63,273 bases of DNA from Bifidobacterium jacchi (GTDB taxonomy: Bacteria > Actinomycetota > Actinomycetes > Actinomycetales > Bifidobacteriaceae), in contig NZ_RQSP01000010.1 of NCBI RefSeq assembly GCF_009078285.1, forward strand, positions 18,584-81,856, read 5' to 3'. Shown in pieces: positions 8,701 through 16,606 of this stretch. Positions within the stretch are counted from its first letter, which is position 1. Each line of letters starts with the position of its first letter. The position numbers and the translations under genes are program-made. The notes below the pieces were generated by a model, which was not told the origin of the DNA, made no database searches, and worked only from the letters and a program-made list of their open reading frames with translations.

Positions 8701-10759
8701 GAGCCGTGTTGCGACGAATCCATCCAGCATCCGCCGGGCTGGTTGCCGAGCCGGATTCGCGCGTTGCGCTGGATTCGCGCGCCGCGCCGGGATCGTGTGC
8801 TGTGCCGGTTTCGCTTGTCTCATTGGATTCAAGGATGCCGGCGGCATCCACAAGCGCCTGCTTGACATCGGGATTGGTGAGCGCCTCGCGGCACGTCACG
8901 GCCACGGTCCCGACGAAGACGGCATCCACCGGCATGGCCCGAAGCCCGTATCGACGCGACCAGTCGCCGGTAAGATAGCGGGTCGCCTTGTCCGGCGTGC
9001 CGAATCCGCCGCCCACGGCAAGCACCAGATTGCGCAGGTGCCGGATGTTCGCATACTGGGCGAGCAGCATGTCGTCAAGCGACTGCCAGGAATGATGCCC
9101 GCCTCCACGACCGTCCTCCACCTGAAGGATGAGCGTCGTCTTCGGATGCTCCCGGGCGATCGCCACCGCGCGTCGAATCTGCTCAATGGAGCCGACCTTG
9201 AGCGCGATGTAAGGGAATCCGTCCTTATGCAGCCGGTCGAACAGCGCGCCTGCCTCGGCTGGATCCGGCAATCCGGCGGACAGCGTGACGCCGTCGAGCG
9301 GAGCGCCGGCACGGCGAGCTTTGCCCACGATGTCGGCGTTGCCGAACTGAAGATTCCACAGCGTGGGGTTCATCATCATCGTATTGAACTGCACCGCCAC
9401 ACCTGGCTTGAGCTGCGCGTGCAGCTGCCTCATACGGTCGAAGAAGACCTTCCTGCCGGTCTGCCCGCCGCCGGCGAGTTCGGCCCAATGCCCGGCGTTC
9501 GCCGCTGCGGCGACGATGGCCGGATCCACGGTGGTGGGCGTCATGCCGCCGAGCATGATGGCGGAACGGCCGGTCAGACGAGTGAACGCGGTGTCGAGAA
9601 CCGTGCGCCCATCGGGAAGCGAGATCAGCTTGGGTGCGTATGCGGACCAGTCGTCGGATGCCTTGCATGCGAATCCCGGCATGCCGATCTCGTCACACAG
9701 TCGCGGTTCTCCGGCGGAGATGACCCCCGCCCCCGACCCGCGGATAATGGAACGGGTGATATCGCCGAGCACATTGCCCGGACCGAGATCAATGAACCAG
9801 CGGATGCCGTCGTCAAGGGCCTTGGTGATGCGAGTATGCCAGTCGTCCGGCGTAGTGAGCATAAGCTGAGCGATATGGCGTGTCGCATCCTCGTCGAGCC
9901 CGCATTGGCGCGCCCACAGCACGCTCTGCTCCACTGCGGGTGCCAGCAGCGCGCAGTGGAACGGGGCGCCCACCGAGAGGAATTCCACGATGGGCGTCGC
10001 CGCCGTGCTGCCCGTGGGGCGCGCCGACGCCCACTGCCGCAGGCCCCGCGCAAGCCGCGACATGGTTGCCGGCATGCCGGAGAATGCGACGTGATCGTAG
10101 GCGTTGACGACTGCGGGCGCAATGTCGGCATGAAGAATACGCGATGCGATCCCGCCTGCCTGCGAGGCGGCGATGCCCTTCACCGACAGCATGGGAGTGG
10201 CCTGCTGCGAACGGGTGATGCCGAGTGAGCGGGAACGCAGCGATGCCGCGGCGCCGATGATTCGGGCGATCGCATACCACCGTGCCGCCTGATCGATGTC
10301 GTGGGACAGGTACGCCTTGGCCAGATGCACGGCGATCACGCCCTGTGAATGACCAAGATAGGCATCCGGCAGATGACGGGAGAACAGCGGATCGGCGGTC
10401 TTGCCGAAATACGCCAGTTCCGCGGCCTGTGCGATCGTGATGCCGGGCACGCTCACGGCCGCATCCGAGGCGAGTCGGGAGACGTCGTTGTCTCCGCCCG
10501 CCACCACCGGCAGCATGTCGGGAGCAATGGGCTCCAGAATGGTGTCGGCCCTGGTGCGCAGATCATCGACGAATGTTCGTACCTCGCCATCCAGACAGGC
10601 GTCGTTGAGCACGTCCCGCCACGAGGAACCGCCCTGCCCGGCGAACATCAGCGCATAGGGAGATGTTGCGGCCTCATGCCCGTCGGATGAGGCGTCAGCA
10701 GGGTCGCCGACAAAGAGAGATCGAAAAGTTGACTCTTGACATGAGAGTGTTTGCCTCAT
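5717..10759 (-). CDS. fas: Type I fatty acid synthase, N-terminal part (AT, ER, DH, most of MPT)
   Basis: This 1680-residue ORF carries the first half of a bacterial FAS I. In order: an acetyltransferase with GQGGSSW near 41 and nucleophile GHSQG at 136-140; a TIM-barrel enoyl reductase with SAIMLGGMTPTTVDP and GGGQTGRK; Ala/Thr/Ser-rich linkers; a hot-dog/MaoC-like dehydratase with DYNPLH near 1319; and a malonyl/palmitoyl transferase with PGQGSQ near 1430, nucleophile GHSLG near 1528 and the His of PFHS near 1658. It ends at LIPAG-TGA, about 60 residues before the point where the fungal beta chain ends. ATG 10759 was chosen because GAGGGGGG lies about 9 bases upstream; the longer frame upstream runs through promoter sequence. 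The downstream half is in the +1 frame. Confidence 0.92.
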   Translation of the reverse strand: MRQTLSCQESTFRSLFVGDPADASSDGHEAATSPYALMFAGQGGSSWRDVLNDACLDGEVRTFVDDLRTRADTILEPIAPDMLPVVAGGDNDVSRLASDAAVSVPGITIAQAAELAYFGKTADPLFSRHLPDAYLGHSQGVIAVHLAKAYLSHDIDQAARWYAIARIIGAAASLRSRSLGITRSQQATPMLSVKGIAASQAGGIASRILHADIAPAVVNAYDHVAFSGMPATMSRLARGLRQWASARPTGSTAATPIVEFLSVGAPFHCALLAPAVEQSVLWARQCGLDEDATRHIAQLMLTTPDDWHTRITKALDDGIRWFIDLGPGNVLGDITRSIIRGSGAGVISAGEPRLCDEIGMPGFACKASDDWSAYAPKLISLPDGRTVLDTAFTRLTGRSAIMLGGMTPTTVDPAIVAAAANAGHWAELAGGGQTGRKVFFDRMRQLHAQLKPGVAVQFNTMMMNPTLWNLQFGNADIVGKARRAGAPLDGVTLSAGLPDPAEAGALFDRLHKDGFPYIALKVGSIEQIRRAVAIAREHPKTTLILQVEDGRGGGHHSWQSLDDMLLAQYANIRHLRNLVLAVGGGFGTPDKATRYLTGDWSRRYGLRAMPVDAVFVGTVAVTCREALTNPDVKQALVDAAGILESNETSETGTAHDPGAARESSATRESGSATSPADAGWIRRNTAQGGVASGVSALHADLYELDNSAARCNRLLNEITHSDDLDKAVEEHRNEIIAALAATAKPYFGDVTDMSYADWLRRYAALSYPWVDESWSERFASMIERCEQRLTATDHGEFTPLINTDDAARDPLDAISLLIQHYPAAESAHVCETDAAWFVELCDKPGTKPVPFVPVIDSQVAHRWGQDAMWQSQDRRYTADQVLALPGPLSVAHVDRVDEPVGELLDRFETACVTELESRGVQPTAAWSRLADAITGRPVTTPDRLACSSPLIERCGHLTANTAAANATTAANVANAANADAQHSTASRSGSPTPVECRPVEGRAHTYEMITHLDNTFWDAHKQGSSAHVVREMRLPLSVTESTTNGGYPIVDETLLRDDMIALLADMAGVGTSDICGNRITALPQAVPSKRSAFGEHHARLHINDMLGAMHATVIGTAQLSDHLHPASAIPDALMCLLWPLIYSSIGNGSTDGTPWIYALQSMIHLSHEVRFTHDGGIAHLLERYRGMSADGENPYLDAVVWSDPAIDSVNGRVLSGHIEIHLRADSARQATATDSSAADVTATAATTKTTTDDVVAVLTERFIIPTHVYADDPAPLSVPYGGVLEAEHRSATATRRRLLRHAIITAPTDMNAFERVSGDYNPLHVSRTNARMVGYDKPIVNGMWLSAAAQQLVCSLNDEDESRYRIEGWTYSMFVPVPLGAHVDISVERAGRTSRGRLLLDVTCRVGDGIVARATAVVEAPVTAYVFPGQGSQRKGMGMNDLSQSAAVREVWDRADRHTRERFGFSILTIVRDNPESIVVQGVEYRHPKGVLFLSQFTQVALTVLGFAQYAKFDSENVTDDANAYIAGHSLGEYTALSVVGNAFSLETVIDMVYQRGNTMYELVERDEQGRSNYGMGALRPIQFGVDDDAVDDYVNDVSKRCGEFLQIVNYNVAGSQYAVVGTLKGLRFLKSDAEQRAREFGGKPPYMPIPGIDVPFHSRMMRPGVAKYRERLESLIPAG

Positions 10760-10837
10760 CTTCAATGCCCCCCTCGGTTTTCTTTTTGGACAACCTTTAT
10801 TAAGCACTTCTTCAGCAAAATCTCGATGAGATTTCTG

Positions 10838-10866
10838 AATATATCTCTCTCCCCCCCCCCGAAGAA
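10838..10866 (-). promoter_or_regulatory. Candidate FAS promoter with a G10 tract in its spacer
   Basis: On the minus strand, TTCTTC (10866-10861) and TATATT (10843-10838) are separated by exactly 17 bases, the first ten of which are an uninterrupted G run (C10 at 10851-10860 on the plus strand). Transcription would start near 10831 and give a leader of about 70 bases with a small hairpin (AAATCTC / GAGATTT, 10818-10834) and the ribosome site before ATG 10759. Slippage of the G run would change the -35/-10 spacing. Inferred from sequence only. Confidence 0.45.
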
Positions 10867-11249
10867 ACGGTTTGGGGGGTGAAAAAGCCTTATGCCGCAA
10901 CGGTTTTGATGGTGTGTTGCATCTCGCGCAGTGCGGACACGTTTCGCTTGGGTTTGGCTTGAGCAATTTCCTCGGATTCGGCACGGTCGCATGGCTGCTG
11001 ACGATACTGATGCGCCGTGCTCGGCTCGGTTTTGTGATCGGCGAATAGGGGGTGCCGCTGTGCACCGTTGTGCGCTTCGACGCATGGTCGCGAGGCGCGG
11101 TTGAGGACATCTCAAGGGCACCTCGCGCGTTGACTTGAGCGTCGGCTTGGGCGCTGCCGTGTCACCATGTGCGCCGATTGGCGACGCCGCGGTTCAAACG
11201 CTTCGACGATGGCCAGCGGACCGGCGCAGGTGCGTTCGGGCGGGTGCGT

Positions 11250-11690
11250 GCAGCCACGCGATCGCAAAACGGCCCGTTTTTTCATCGCGTGGCTGCGAGG
11301 GCTTGCCGCATGACGCGATGTGATCGGTCACGCGCCCTCGCGCACGCCATATCGACCCGTTTTCACAGCCACGCGACGCGATGTGACCGGTCCCATCACG
11401 AGTCGTGGCTGATCGTGCAGCCACGCGATCGCAAAAAGCCCCGTTTTTTCATCGCGTGGCTGCGGGGGCTTGCCGCGCGACGAGATGTGACCGGTCACGC
11501 GCCCTCGCGTGCACCATATCGACCCGTTTTTGCAGCCACGCGATCGATTGTGACCGGTCCTATCACAAGTCGTGGCTGATCGTGCAGCCACGCGATCGCA
11601 AAAAGCCCCGTTTTTTCATCGCGTGGCTGCGAGGGTTTGCCGCATGACGCGATGTGATCGGTCACGTCACTGCGTGTGGCTGTGAGTGGT
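11250..11690. repeat. 167-bp tandem repeat made of long palindromes
   Basis: The motif GCAGCCACGCGATCGC starts at 11250, 11417 and 11584, giving an exact 167-bp period over about 2.6 copies. Each unit has a hairpin of about 13-14 bp (GCAGCCACGCGAT ... ATCGCGTGGCTGC) whose loop is a run of A, a GC core and a run of T. A second, looser arm (GCAGCCACGCGA ... GTCGTGGCTG) follows. No credible ORF with a start site was found, so the stretch is read as non-coding. It sits between FAS and the hairpin array at 11819. Confidence 0.85.
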
Positions 11691-11818
11691 TCGTTCATGT
11701 GAGAATTCTCGTGTGAGAACGGCAATGTGGGAGCTGCCGGTTTGAATTGGCGACAATTTGCGTCGCGTCCTATCCGGCGCGTCGCCTCGTCCCAGCACAC
11801 CCCTCGTCCTAGGGTCCC

Positions 11819-11992
11819 GGCGCAAGTTTTTCTCGGGATAATCGGCCATTTCGAGAATTCCTTGCGCAGACCCGCTGCTTAGCGCAAGTTTTTCTCGGGA
11901 TTCACGTTGAGTTCGAGATTCTCTTGCGCTGGGACGCCTCGTAGCGCAAGAGAATCTCGAAATAGCCGTTTGTTTCGAGAAAAACTAGCGCC
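11819..11992. repeat. 62-bp-period hairpin array, three units
   Basis: Three palindromic units start at 11819, 11881 and 11943, exactly 62 bp apart. Each is about 50 bp, opens with GCGCAAG and closes with the complementary CTTGCGC, with TCTCGGGAT or TTCGAGA inside; the third unit is inverted relative to the other two in its inner part. They belong to the same family as the seven-unit array at 24411-24925. No gene overlaps them. Confidence 0.85.
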
Positions 11993-12083
11993 AGCACGCG
12001 GAGAAACCTGCGCCTAGTTCGATCAGTATCCGAGCCAACGATAACGCCCGAAAACACTCGAAGCACTACTCATTGAGCACTAC

Positions 12084-12494
12084 TCATTGAGCAGCGTCCC
12101 GTAGCAGCGTCCCGTAGCGTATGGTCAGGCCTCGATCCACACGCTCAAATTCGGGAATGTACTCCTCGATGATGCTGTGCACGAGTCGAAGTGCGCGATT
12201 CTCGTCATAGATATGAGCCGAATCGCTACGGTCGCGAAGCATGCGCAGCCAGAGCGACTCGTTCATGAAGTCATAGTACTGGTATGCGGTTTTGATGACG
12301 TCTCTGGGCGAACCGGAAGCGGACACCGGATCGCCTTCATATGCCAGCAACGTCGTGAATAGCTTCCATCCGAGCTCAAATTGAAGTTCGAATTTGTCGA
12401 TGATACCGCTTTGGATGAATTCGTTGCTCAGATCCTGCGAAGGTGCCTGACGCAGGGAGCGCAATGCGGCGATATAGTTTTCATACTTTTTCAT
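12084..12494 (-). CDS. Nucleotidyltransferase substrate-binding protein, HI0074 family
   Basis: A 136-residue all-helical protein starting MKKYENY, with FELQFELGWKL, VIKTAYQYY and RDRSDSAHIYDE, the last resembling the conserved R-(x)n-S-H-x-YDE motif of the HI0074 family. In this family the protein pairs with a minimal nucleotidyltransferase, and such pairs are grouped with MntA/HepT-like toxin-antitoxin systems. ATG 12494 was chosen because GGAAAGG precedes it and because it overlaps the end of the upstream nucleotidyltransferase frame; an open frame further upstream is only that gene read out of phase. Its partner is broken here, so it may be an orphan. Confidence 0.8.
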   Translation of the reverse strand: MKKYENYIAALRSLRQAPSQDLSNEFIQSGIIDKFELQFELGWKLFTTLLAYEGDPVSASGSPRDVIKTAYQYYDFMNESLWLRMLRDRSDSAHIYDENRALRLVHSIIEEYIPEFERVDRGLTIRYGTLLRDAAQ

Positions 12495-12767
12495 AGAGCA
12501 CCTTTCCCGTGCGTTTGATCTCCTTGCGCGGCTCATCGCTGATCGGCTCATCGAGGTTGATGACATCCACGTCGAGTAGCGACCACAGATCATCGCGTAG
12601 ACGGCTTTCCAGAGCATCGAAATCGGGGCATCCGCTCACTGCGAGGTCGATGTCGCTTTGGGTCGGTTCGTGTTCGTGGCTCTGGAGCCAAACAGAATCA
12701 CTGTGCGCGCTCCTGATTCAGCCGCAAATGCTCGGATCTGCTCGTACACGTCTTCGATGGGGACCAT
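12481..12767 (-). pseudogene. Frameshifted minimal nucleotidyltransferase (MntA-like)
   Basis: ATG 12767 follows a good AGGAGG site and encodes 30-odd residues ending in TVILFGSRAT, the start of the nucleotidyltransferase GS motif. The second half of the motif, SDIDLAV, and the rest of the domain (LLDVDVINLDEP ... KRTGKVLYEKV) lie in another frame; the first frame runs into TGA soon after. The shift falls between GSRA and SDIDLAV, around 12660-12685. The second frame ends at 12481, overlapping the substrate-binding protein gene, which is the normal arrangement of such pairs. A sequence error is possible, otherwise the enzyme is lost. Confidence 0.8.
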
Positions 12768-13015
12768 CGCCGCCTCCTGCAGCCCATCATGAAGCGCATC
12801 CATCATGAAGAGACCGTACTATGCCTGTAATACGCCGATGTCGAACGCCGATGTCGAACGTCGGTATCGACATGGCTCTGCTATCAATATACGGCAATAC
12901 GGTCACTACGCGAGAATCGCCTGAATCTCGATCGCTGAGACTGCAAAACGTTACTGAATCCACCTACCGAACGCCGCCGGGGCAGCACCTACCGCAATCC
13001 GTCTACTGAATCCAC

Positions 13016-14563
13016 CTACCGATTCCGCTGTGCGCCGCGCTTGCGCATCGCGCCCGAAGTACGCCCGAAGCGCGCACCCGCGGCACACGCCCAGATGAAC
13101 AGCCAGATCGCGGGGAACGCGTACGCTTCGAACTGCGCGTACAGGTACGCGAGCAGCAGCAGCCAGCATACGGTGGTCCTGCTCCACGCGTGCCAGCGCG
13201 TCACATGCCACAGCAGCAGCGCCAGCGCCAGCGCGAACATCAGCACACCGAATTCGACGATGAACGACGCGTAGGCATCCATCGTGAACACGTTCCCCGC
13301 CCGATTGAGCGTCGGCCCCAGCGGATACTCCATCTCGCTGATCTCCTCGGTCAGCAGGCCGCCGTGCGAACGATACCACTCAAACGCATACGGGAAACCG
13401 CGCTGCATCGCCTCGGCAAGGTTGCCTGCGCCAAAGCCGAACAGCAGATGCGGCCAGTCGTGAAGACCCGCCGCCAGCGGCTGGATCGTGCGCAGAATCC
13501 GCGCCGACATCGACGCGTCGCCGGTGAACAGGCCGCGCGCCAGCAGCGTCTGAATACGCGGCTGCGTGGCGATCAGTCCAACACCAGCCGAAACGAGCGC
13601 GGCCAGACCGAGCGCCGACCCCGCCAACAGACGCCGATCCCGCAGCATACGCGCCCACAGCCGTCCCCACGGAATCTCCGCCGCTGCAAACAGCGCGCCC
13701 GCCACCACCGTGTCGAGCACAATGCGCACGCCGGCGCCCATCGCCAGCGATCCCGCGGCGAACACGGCAACCAGAGCGATCAGCCGCCGATCCCGGCTGA
13801 TCCAGAACAACGGCAGCAGCACGCCGAACAGATGCATGCCAATATAGCTCGGCTCCGCGAACAGGAACTGCGGCCGCGCAATGAAATACTGCCGCAGAAA
13901 CAGCTGCATCAGCTGGTTGCGCCACAGTGGGATGTTCAGATGATTCGGCTGCGCAAACCAGGTGAGCACGCCGAACAGAAACGCGGCGCCATACGCGCAG
14001 ACCACCACGGTGACTGCTGCGCGCATCGACAGGCGCTTTGCCGACCAGGCGATCGTGAACGACAGCAGCGTCAGCGCGCCGAACAGCAGCGCGAGCGTGG
14101 TGCGGATGAGATACGTGACGTTGACGCCCACGCTCACCCAGCCGTACACGCTGGTCGCAGCCAGCAGCGCGAACAGCGGCGGCAACGCGGGGAATCGGCG
14201 CAGGGCCGCCGGCACGAATCGCGTGTTGCAGATAACGTACGCGGTGAACAGCAGCGGGGAGAGCGGCGAATAGTACGGCATCTGCACGCCGAGGATGGTG
14301 CCGTCCACCGGCAGCAGTGCGAGCGCGGCGTACCACAGGAGATCGCTGCGGTCGCGCATCGCCGGCGTTGCTGTTGATGTGGTGGCTGCGGCGGGGGAGG
14401 CGTGGCGCGCAGTGATGACGGCTGCCGGGGATGCTGCTGGCAGCGCATTGGTATGGATGCTGCTGCTGGGAACGTTGCTGGCTGTAGTGGTGACGGCTGG
14501 GCTGCTGCTGGCTGTAGTGGTGACGGCTGGGCTGGTGACGGTGCTGTTGCTGCTGTTTGACAT
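13016..14563 (-). CDS. O-antigen polymerase/ligase-like polytopic membrane protein
   Basis: A 515-residue protein with roughly ten to twelve hydrophobic segments from about residue 70 onward, and a large loop near 360-410. The layout fits the Wzy/O-antigen ligase class, which polymerises or transfers surface polysaccharide, but these proteins share little sequence and no decisive motif is visible. The first 68 residues are a Ser/Thr/Ala/Val-rich leader containing a duplicated 10-residue unit (SPAVTTTASS); a second possible start is ATG 14359, right before the first hydrophobic stretch. It lies 23 bases behind the tyrosine phosphatase gene, a common pairing in exopolysaccharide loci. No glycosyltransferases are next to it. 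Confidence 0.65.
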   Translation of the reverse strand: MSNSSNSTVTSPAVTTTASSSPAVTTTASNVPSSSIHTNALPAASPAAVITARHASPAAATTSTATPAMRDRSDLLWYAALALLPVDGTILGVQMPYYSPLSPLLFTAYVICNTRFVPAALRRFPALPPLFALLAATSVYGWVSVGVNVTYLIRTTLALLFGALTLLSFTIAWSAKRLSMRAAVTVVVCAYGAAFLFGVLTWFAQPNHLNIPLWRNQLMQLFLRQYFIARPQFLFAEPSYIGMHLFGVLLPLFWISRDRRLIALVAVFAAGSLAMGAGVRIVLDTVVAGALFAAAEIPWGRLWARMLRDRRLLAGSALGLAALVSAGVGLIATQPRIQTLLARGLFTGDASMSARILRTIQPLAAGLHDWPHLLFGFGAGNLAEAMQRGFPYAFEWYRSHGGLLTEEISEMEYPLGPTLNRAGNVFTMDAYASFIVEFGVLMFALALALLLWHVTRWHAWSRTTVCWLLLLAYLYAQFEAYAFPAIWLFIWACAAGARFGRTSGAMRKRGAQRNR

Positions 14564-14586
14564 GGCTGTTGTGGGTTGACGGTTGT

Positions 14587-15501
14587 TCAGCTCAGGTCGA
14601 GCGAGGGGATGTCGGGATTTGTGTGGCGCACGCGGCGGCCGGGGAACGGATCAGGCATGCCTGGCATGTCAGGCATGGTTCGGTTCGCTGCGGTTTCGGC
14701 TGCTATGGTTGTGGCTGCCGTGGTGGATGCCGCCACTGGTGATGCAACTGCCGGTGCCGGTGCGGTTGCCGGTGCCGCTGTAGCTGAGGATGCCGTTCCC
14801 GTCGCTGTCGTGGATGTACTGTCGACGGCGGCGTGCGACTGCTCGGTGGCGTATGGTTGCGCTTCCACGCGTTGGGCGGGGGCCGGTTCTGTCAGATGCT
14901 GCGTTGTGTGTCGTTTCGACCGCTGTGATCGCTCGGTCGGTGTTGCAGCCGGTGCGGCGACGATCATCGCGATGGTGGCAACCGCCTTGGCAATGGCCAG
15001 ATGAGCCAGATTGAACGCTTCACGCGGTTTGCCATATGGGTCGGCGATTTCCTGGGATGGCGGCAGCAGCGGGCGCAGGAGCGGCGCGGCGTCAATGATC
15101 GATCCGAGTCGCTGACTCGCTGTGTCGCCTTCGATGTCGCCGTGCGCGACGGCGAGCTGGCAGAGCACGGCGAAATCGGTGAGCAGAAACGTTGATCGAA
15201 TGGCGGCGGGGCTGTATTGCACGACCTCGTCGATGTGGTTCATCGTGAAGCAGAGCGTCAGATCGCTGTGACGCATCACATCGGCATCGCAGACCGTGGA
15301 GCGGAAGTCTGATGCGTCGATGCCGTCCGCTTCGAGCAGTTCAAGGCACGTCGGCTCCATCGTGCGTTCGCTCAGATGCAGCGTGCCCGCGCTGGACACG
15401 GTGATGCCGCTGATGTGGTTGCGTTGGAACTCGCGCCGCAGCAGATATTCTGTCATCGGCGAACGACAGATATTACCCGAGCAGATGGCGGTGATATGCA
15501 T
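14587..15501 (-). CDS. Low-molecular-weight protein-tyrosine phosphatase with long tail
   Basis: Residues 1-170 are an LMW-PTP domain: the P-loop CSGNICRS near residue 7 carries the catalytic Cys and Arg, and DPYGKP supplies the general-acid Asp. Enzymes of this type (Wzb/Etp) dephosphorylate the tyrosine kinase that controls capsule or exopolysaccharide polymerisation. The family is usually about 150-160 residues; this protein has an extra ~125 residues, rich in Ala and Thr and of low complexity, ending TNPDIPSLDLS. ATG 15501 is placed directly at the domain start; the longer open frame upstream crosses a terminator. Probably co-transcribed with the polymerase-like gene. Confidence 0.85.
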   Translation of the reverse strand: MHITAICSGNICRSPMTEYLLRREFQRNHISGITVSSAGTLHLSERTMEPTCLELLEADGIDASDFRSTVCDADVMRHSDLTLCFTMNHIDEVVQYSPAAIRSTFLLTDFAVLCQLAVAHGDIEGDTASQRLGSIIDAAPLLRPLLPPSQEIADPYGKPREAFNLAHLAIAKAVATIAMIVAAPAATPTERSQRSKRHTTQHLTEPAPAQRVEAQPYATEQSHAAVDSTSTTATGTASSATAAPATAPAPAVASPVAASTTAATTIAAETAANRTMPDMPGMPDPFPGRRVRHTNPDIPSLDLS

Positions 15502-15631
15502 GGCTGATCTTCTTGATCTCGATCCGATGGTTGGGATGATAATGGCTGAAATGCTGATGATGCGATGGACTGACGAACGCCAAACGATTGGCATGCGGCC
15601 AATGTGACCATCATTTGGGGTGAGATACGCA

Positions 15632-15660
15632 AATGGGCAGGGATTGCATCCCTGCCCATT
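15632..15660 (-). terminator. Intrinsic-terminator-like hairpin
   Basis: AATGGGCAGGGAT and ATCCCTGCCCATT form a perfect 13-bp stem with a 3-base loop, about 50 bp past the stop of the surface-protein gene. The T run after the stem is short, so the strength is uncertain. Confidence 0.6.
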
Positions 15661-15709
15661 CATTGGTACTGATTCAGTCAACGCCTGCAAAAGGCGTATG
15701 AGTCAATGC

Positions 15710-16339
15710 TCAGCGGCGAACCTGCTGCTTGCGAACGGCGAGCACAGCGGCACCGGCGAGAGCCAGCAGCACGACTGCAATGCCGTAGGGGAGCACGGAG
15801 GCACCGGTGTTGGCGGTGGTGCCGTTGTTGTTGGAAGTCGGAGCGCAGGTGTTGCCCACAGCCGGGACATTCGCGCTGCCGCTGTAGAGCGCCTTCGACA
15901 GATCAGCCTCAGCGGTCTGAGCGTTGGTGAGCTCTTCGTTGTTGTTGGTGACCTTGTTCTTGCCGAGGTAGACGTTGTACTCCACCTTGCCACCCTGGCA
16001 GGTAGCGGCGCTGGTCAGCTTGAACGTGAACGTGACGGTCGGCTTCTCGGCGGTCACGTGACCGGCGTAGAAGACCTCGGCGTTCTGGATGTCAGCGGCA
16101 GGAACAACCTGCGCAACCAGCTTGGAATCAGCCTCAACATACACATATTCGCCGTACTGGGCGATCTCATCGGCACGGAAGTTCACGGTGACGGTGGCGG
16201 TCGTGCCATTGACGGTGACGTTCGCGCCGTACGAGCCGGTCTCATCGGCCATGGCCGCGGCCGGAGCGAAACCAATGAACGCAACGAGAGCGCACAGCGC
16301 GGAAACCAACGCGACGATCTTGTTCTTCAAGTTCTTCAT
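15710..16339 (-). CDS. Secreted surface protein with sortase-like C-terminus
   Basis: A 209-residue protein with a classical signal peptide (MKNLKNK, then ALVSALCALVAFIGFAPAAAMA, cleavage probably after AMA near 30), a beta-rich middle, and a C-terminal TANTG-like motif followed by a hydrophobic stretch (GIAVVLLALAGAAVLAV) and a basic tail RKQQVRR. This is the layout of cell-wall-anchored proteins, although the motif differs from canonical LPxTG and anchoring is inferred. AGGAGGG lies just upstream of ATG 16339. A monocistronic unit is suggested by the hairpin at 15632. The role is unknown. Confidence 0.75.
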   Translation of the reverse strand: MKNLKNKIVALVSALCALVAFIGFAPAAAMADETGSYGANVTVNGTTATVTVNFRADEIAQYGEYVYVEADSKLVAQVVPAADIQNAEVFYAGHVTAEKPTVTFTFKLTSAATCQGGKVEYNVYLGKNKVTNNNEELTNAQTAEADLSKALYSGSANVPAVGNTCAPTSNNNGTTANTGASVLPYGIAVVLLALAGAAVLAVRKQQVRR

Positions 16340-16606
16340 CTTTCCCTCCTAATGATTAGGAACGGTCCTTGGTGTCCCATCTTGCTGAATCAGTCTACCG
16401 CGCAATGGCATACCTTGTACCTGATTAGAAACCATAGCACACGTCGGTACCAAGATCGTTGGAAAAGTTAACAATTATAGACCTTGCCGTGATAACTACG
16501 TGACAAAACCGGCAGTTTTGCATATTTTTCGTAGTTTTTGGCTCGACACGCCGGGACGCTACCTGGCGATCGTCATGTGGACGTAGGGATGATCGCTCAT
16601 GATCGC

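Noticed and set aside
11110..12083. Protein genes in the repeat region
   Set aside because: Frames of 60-136 residues run through inverted repeats in several directions; translations repeat the palindromes and have no start sites.
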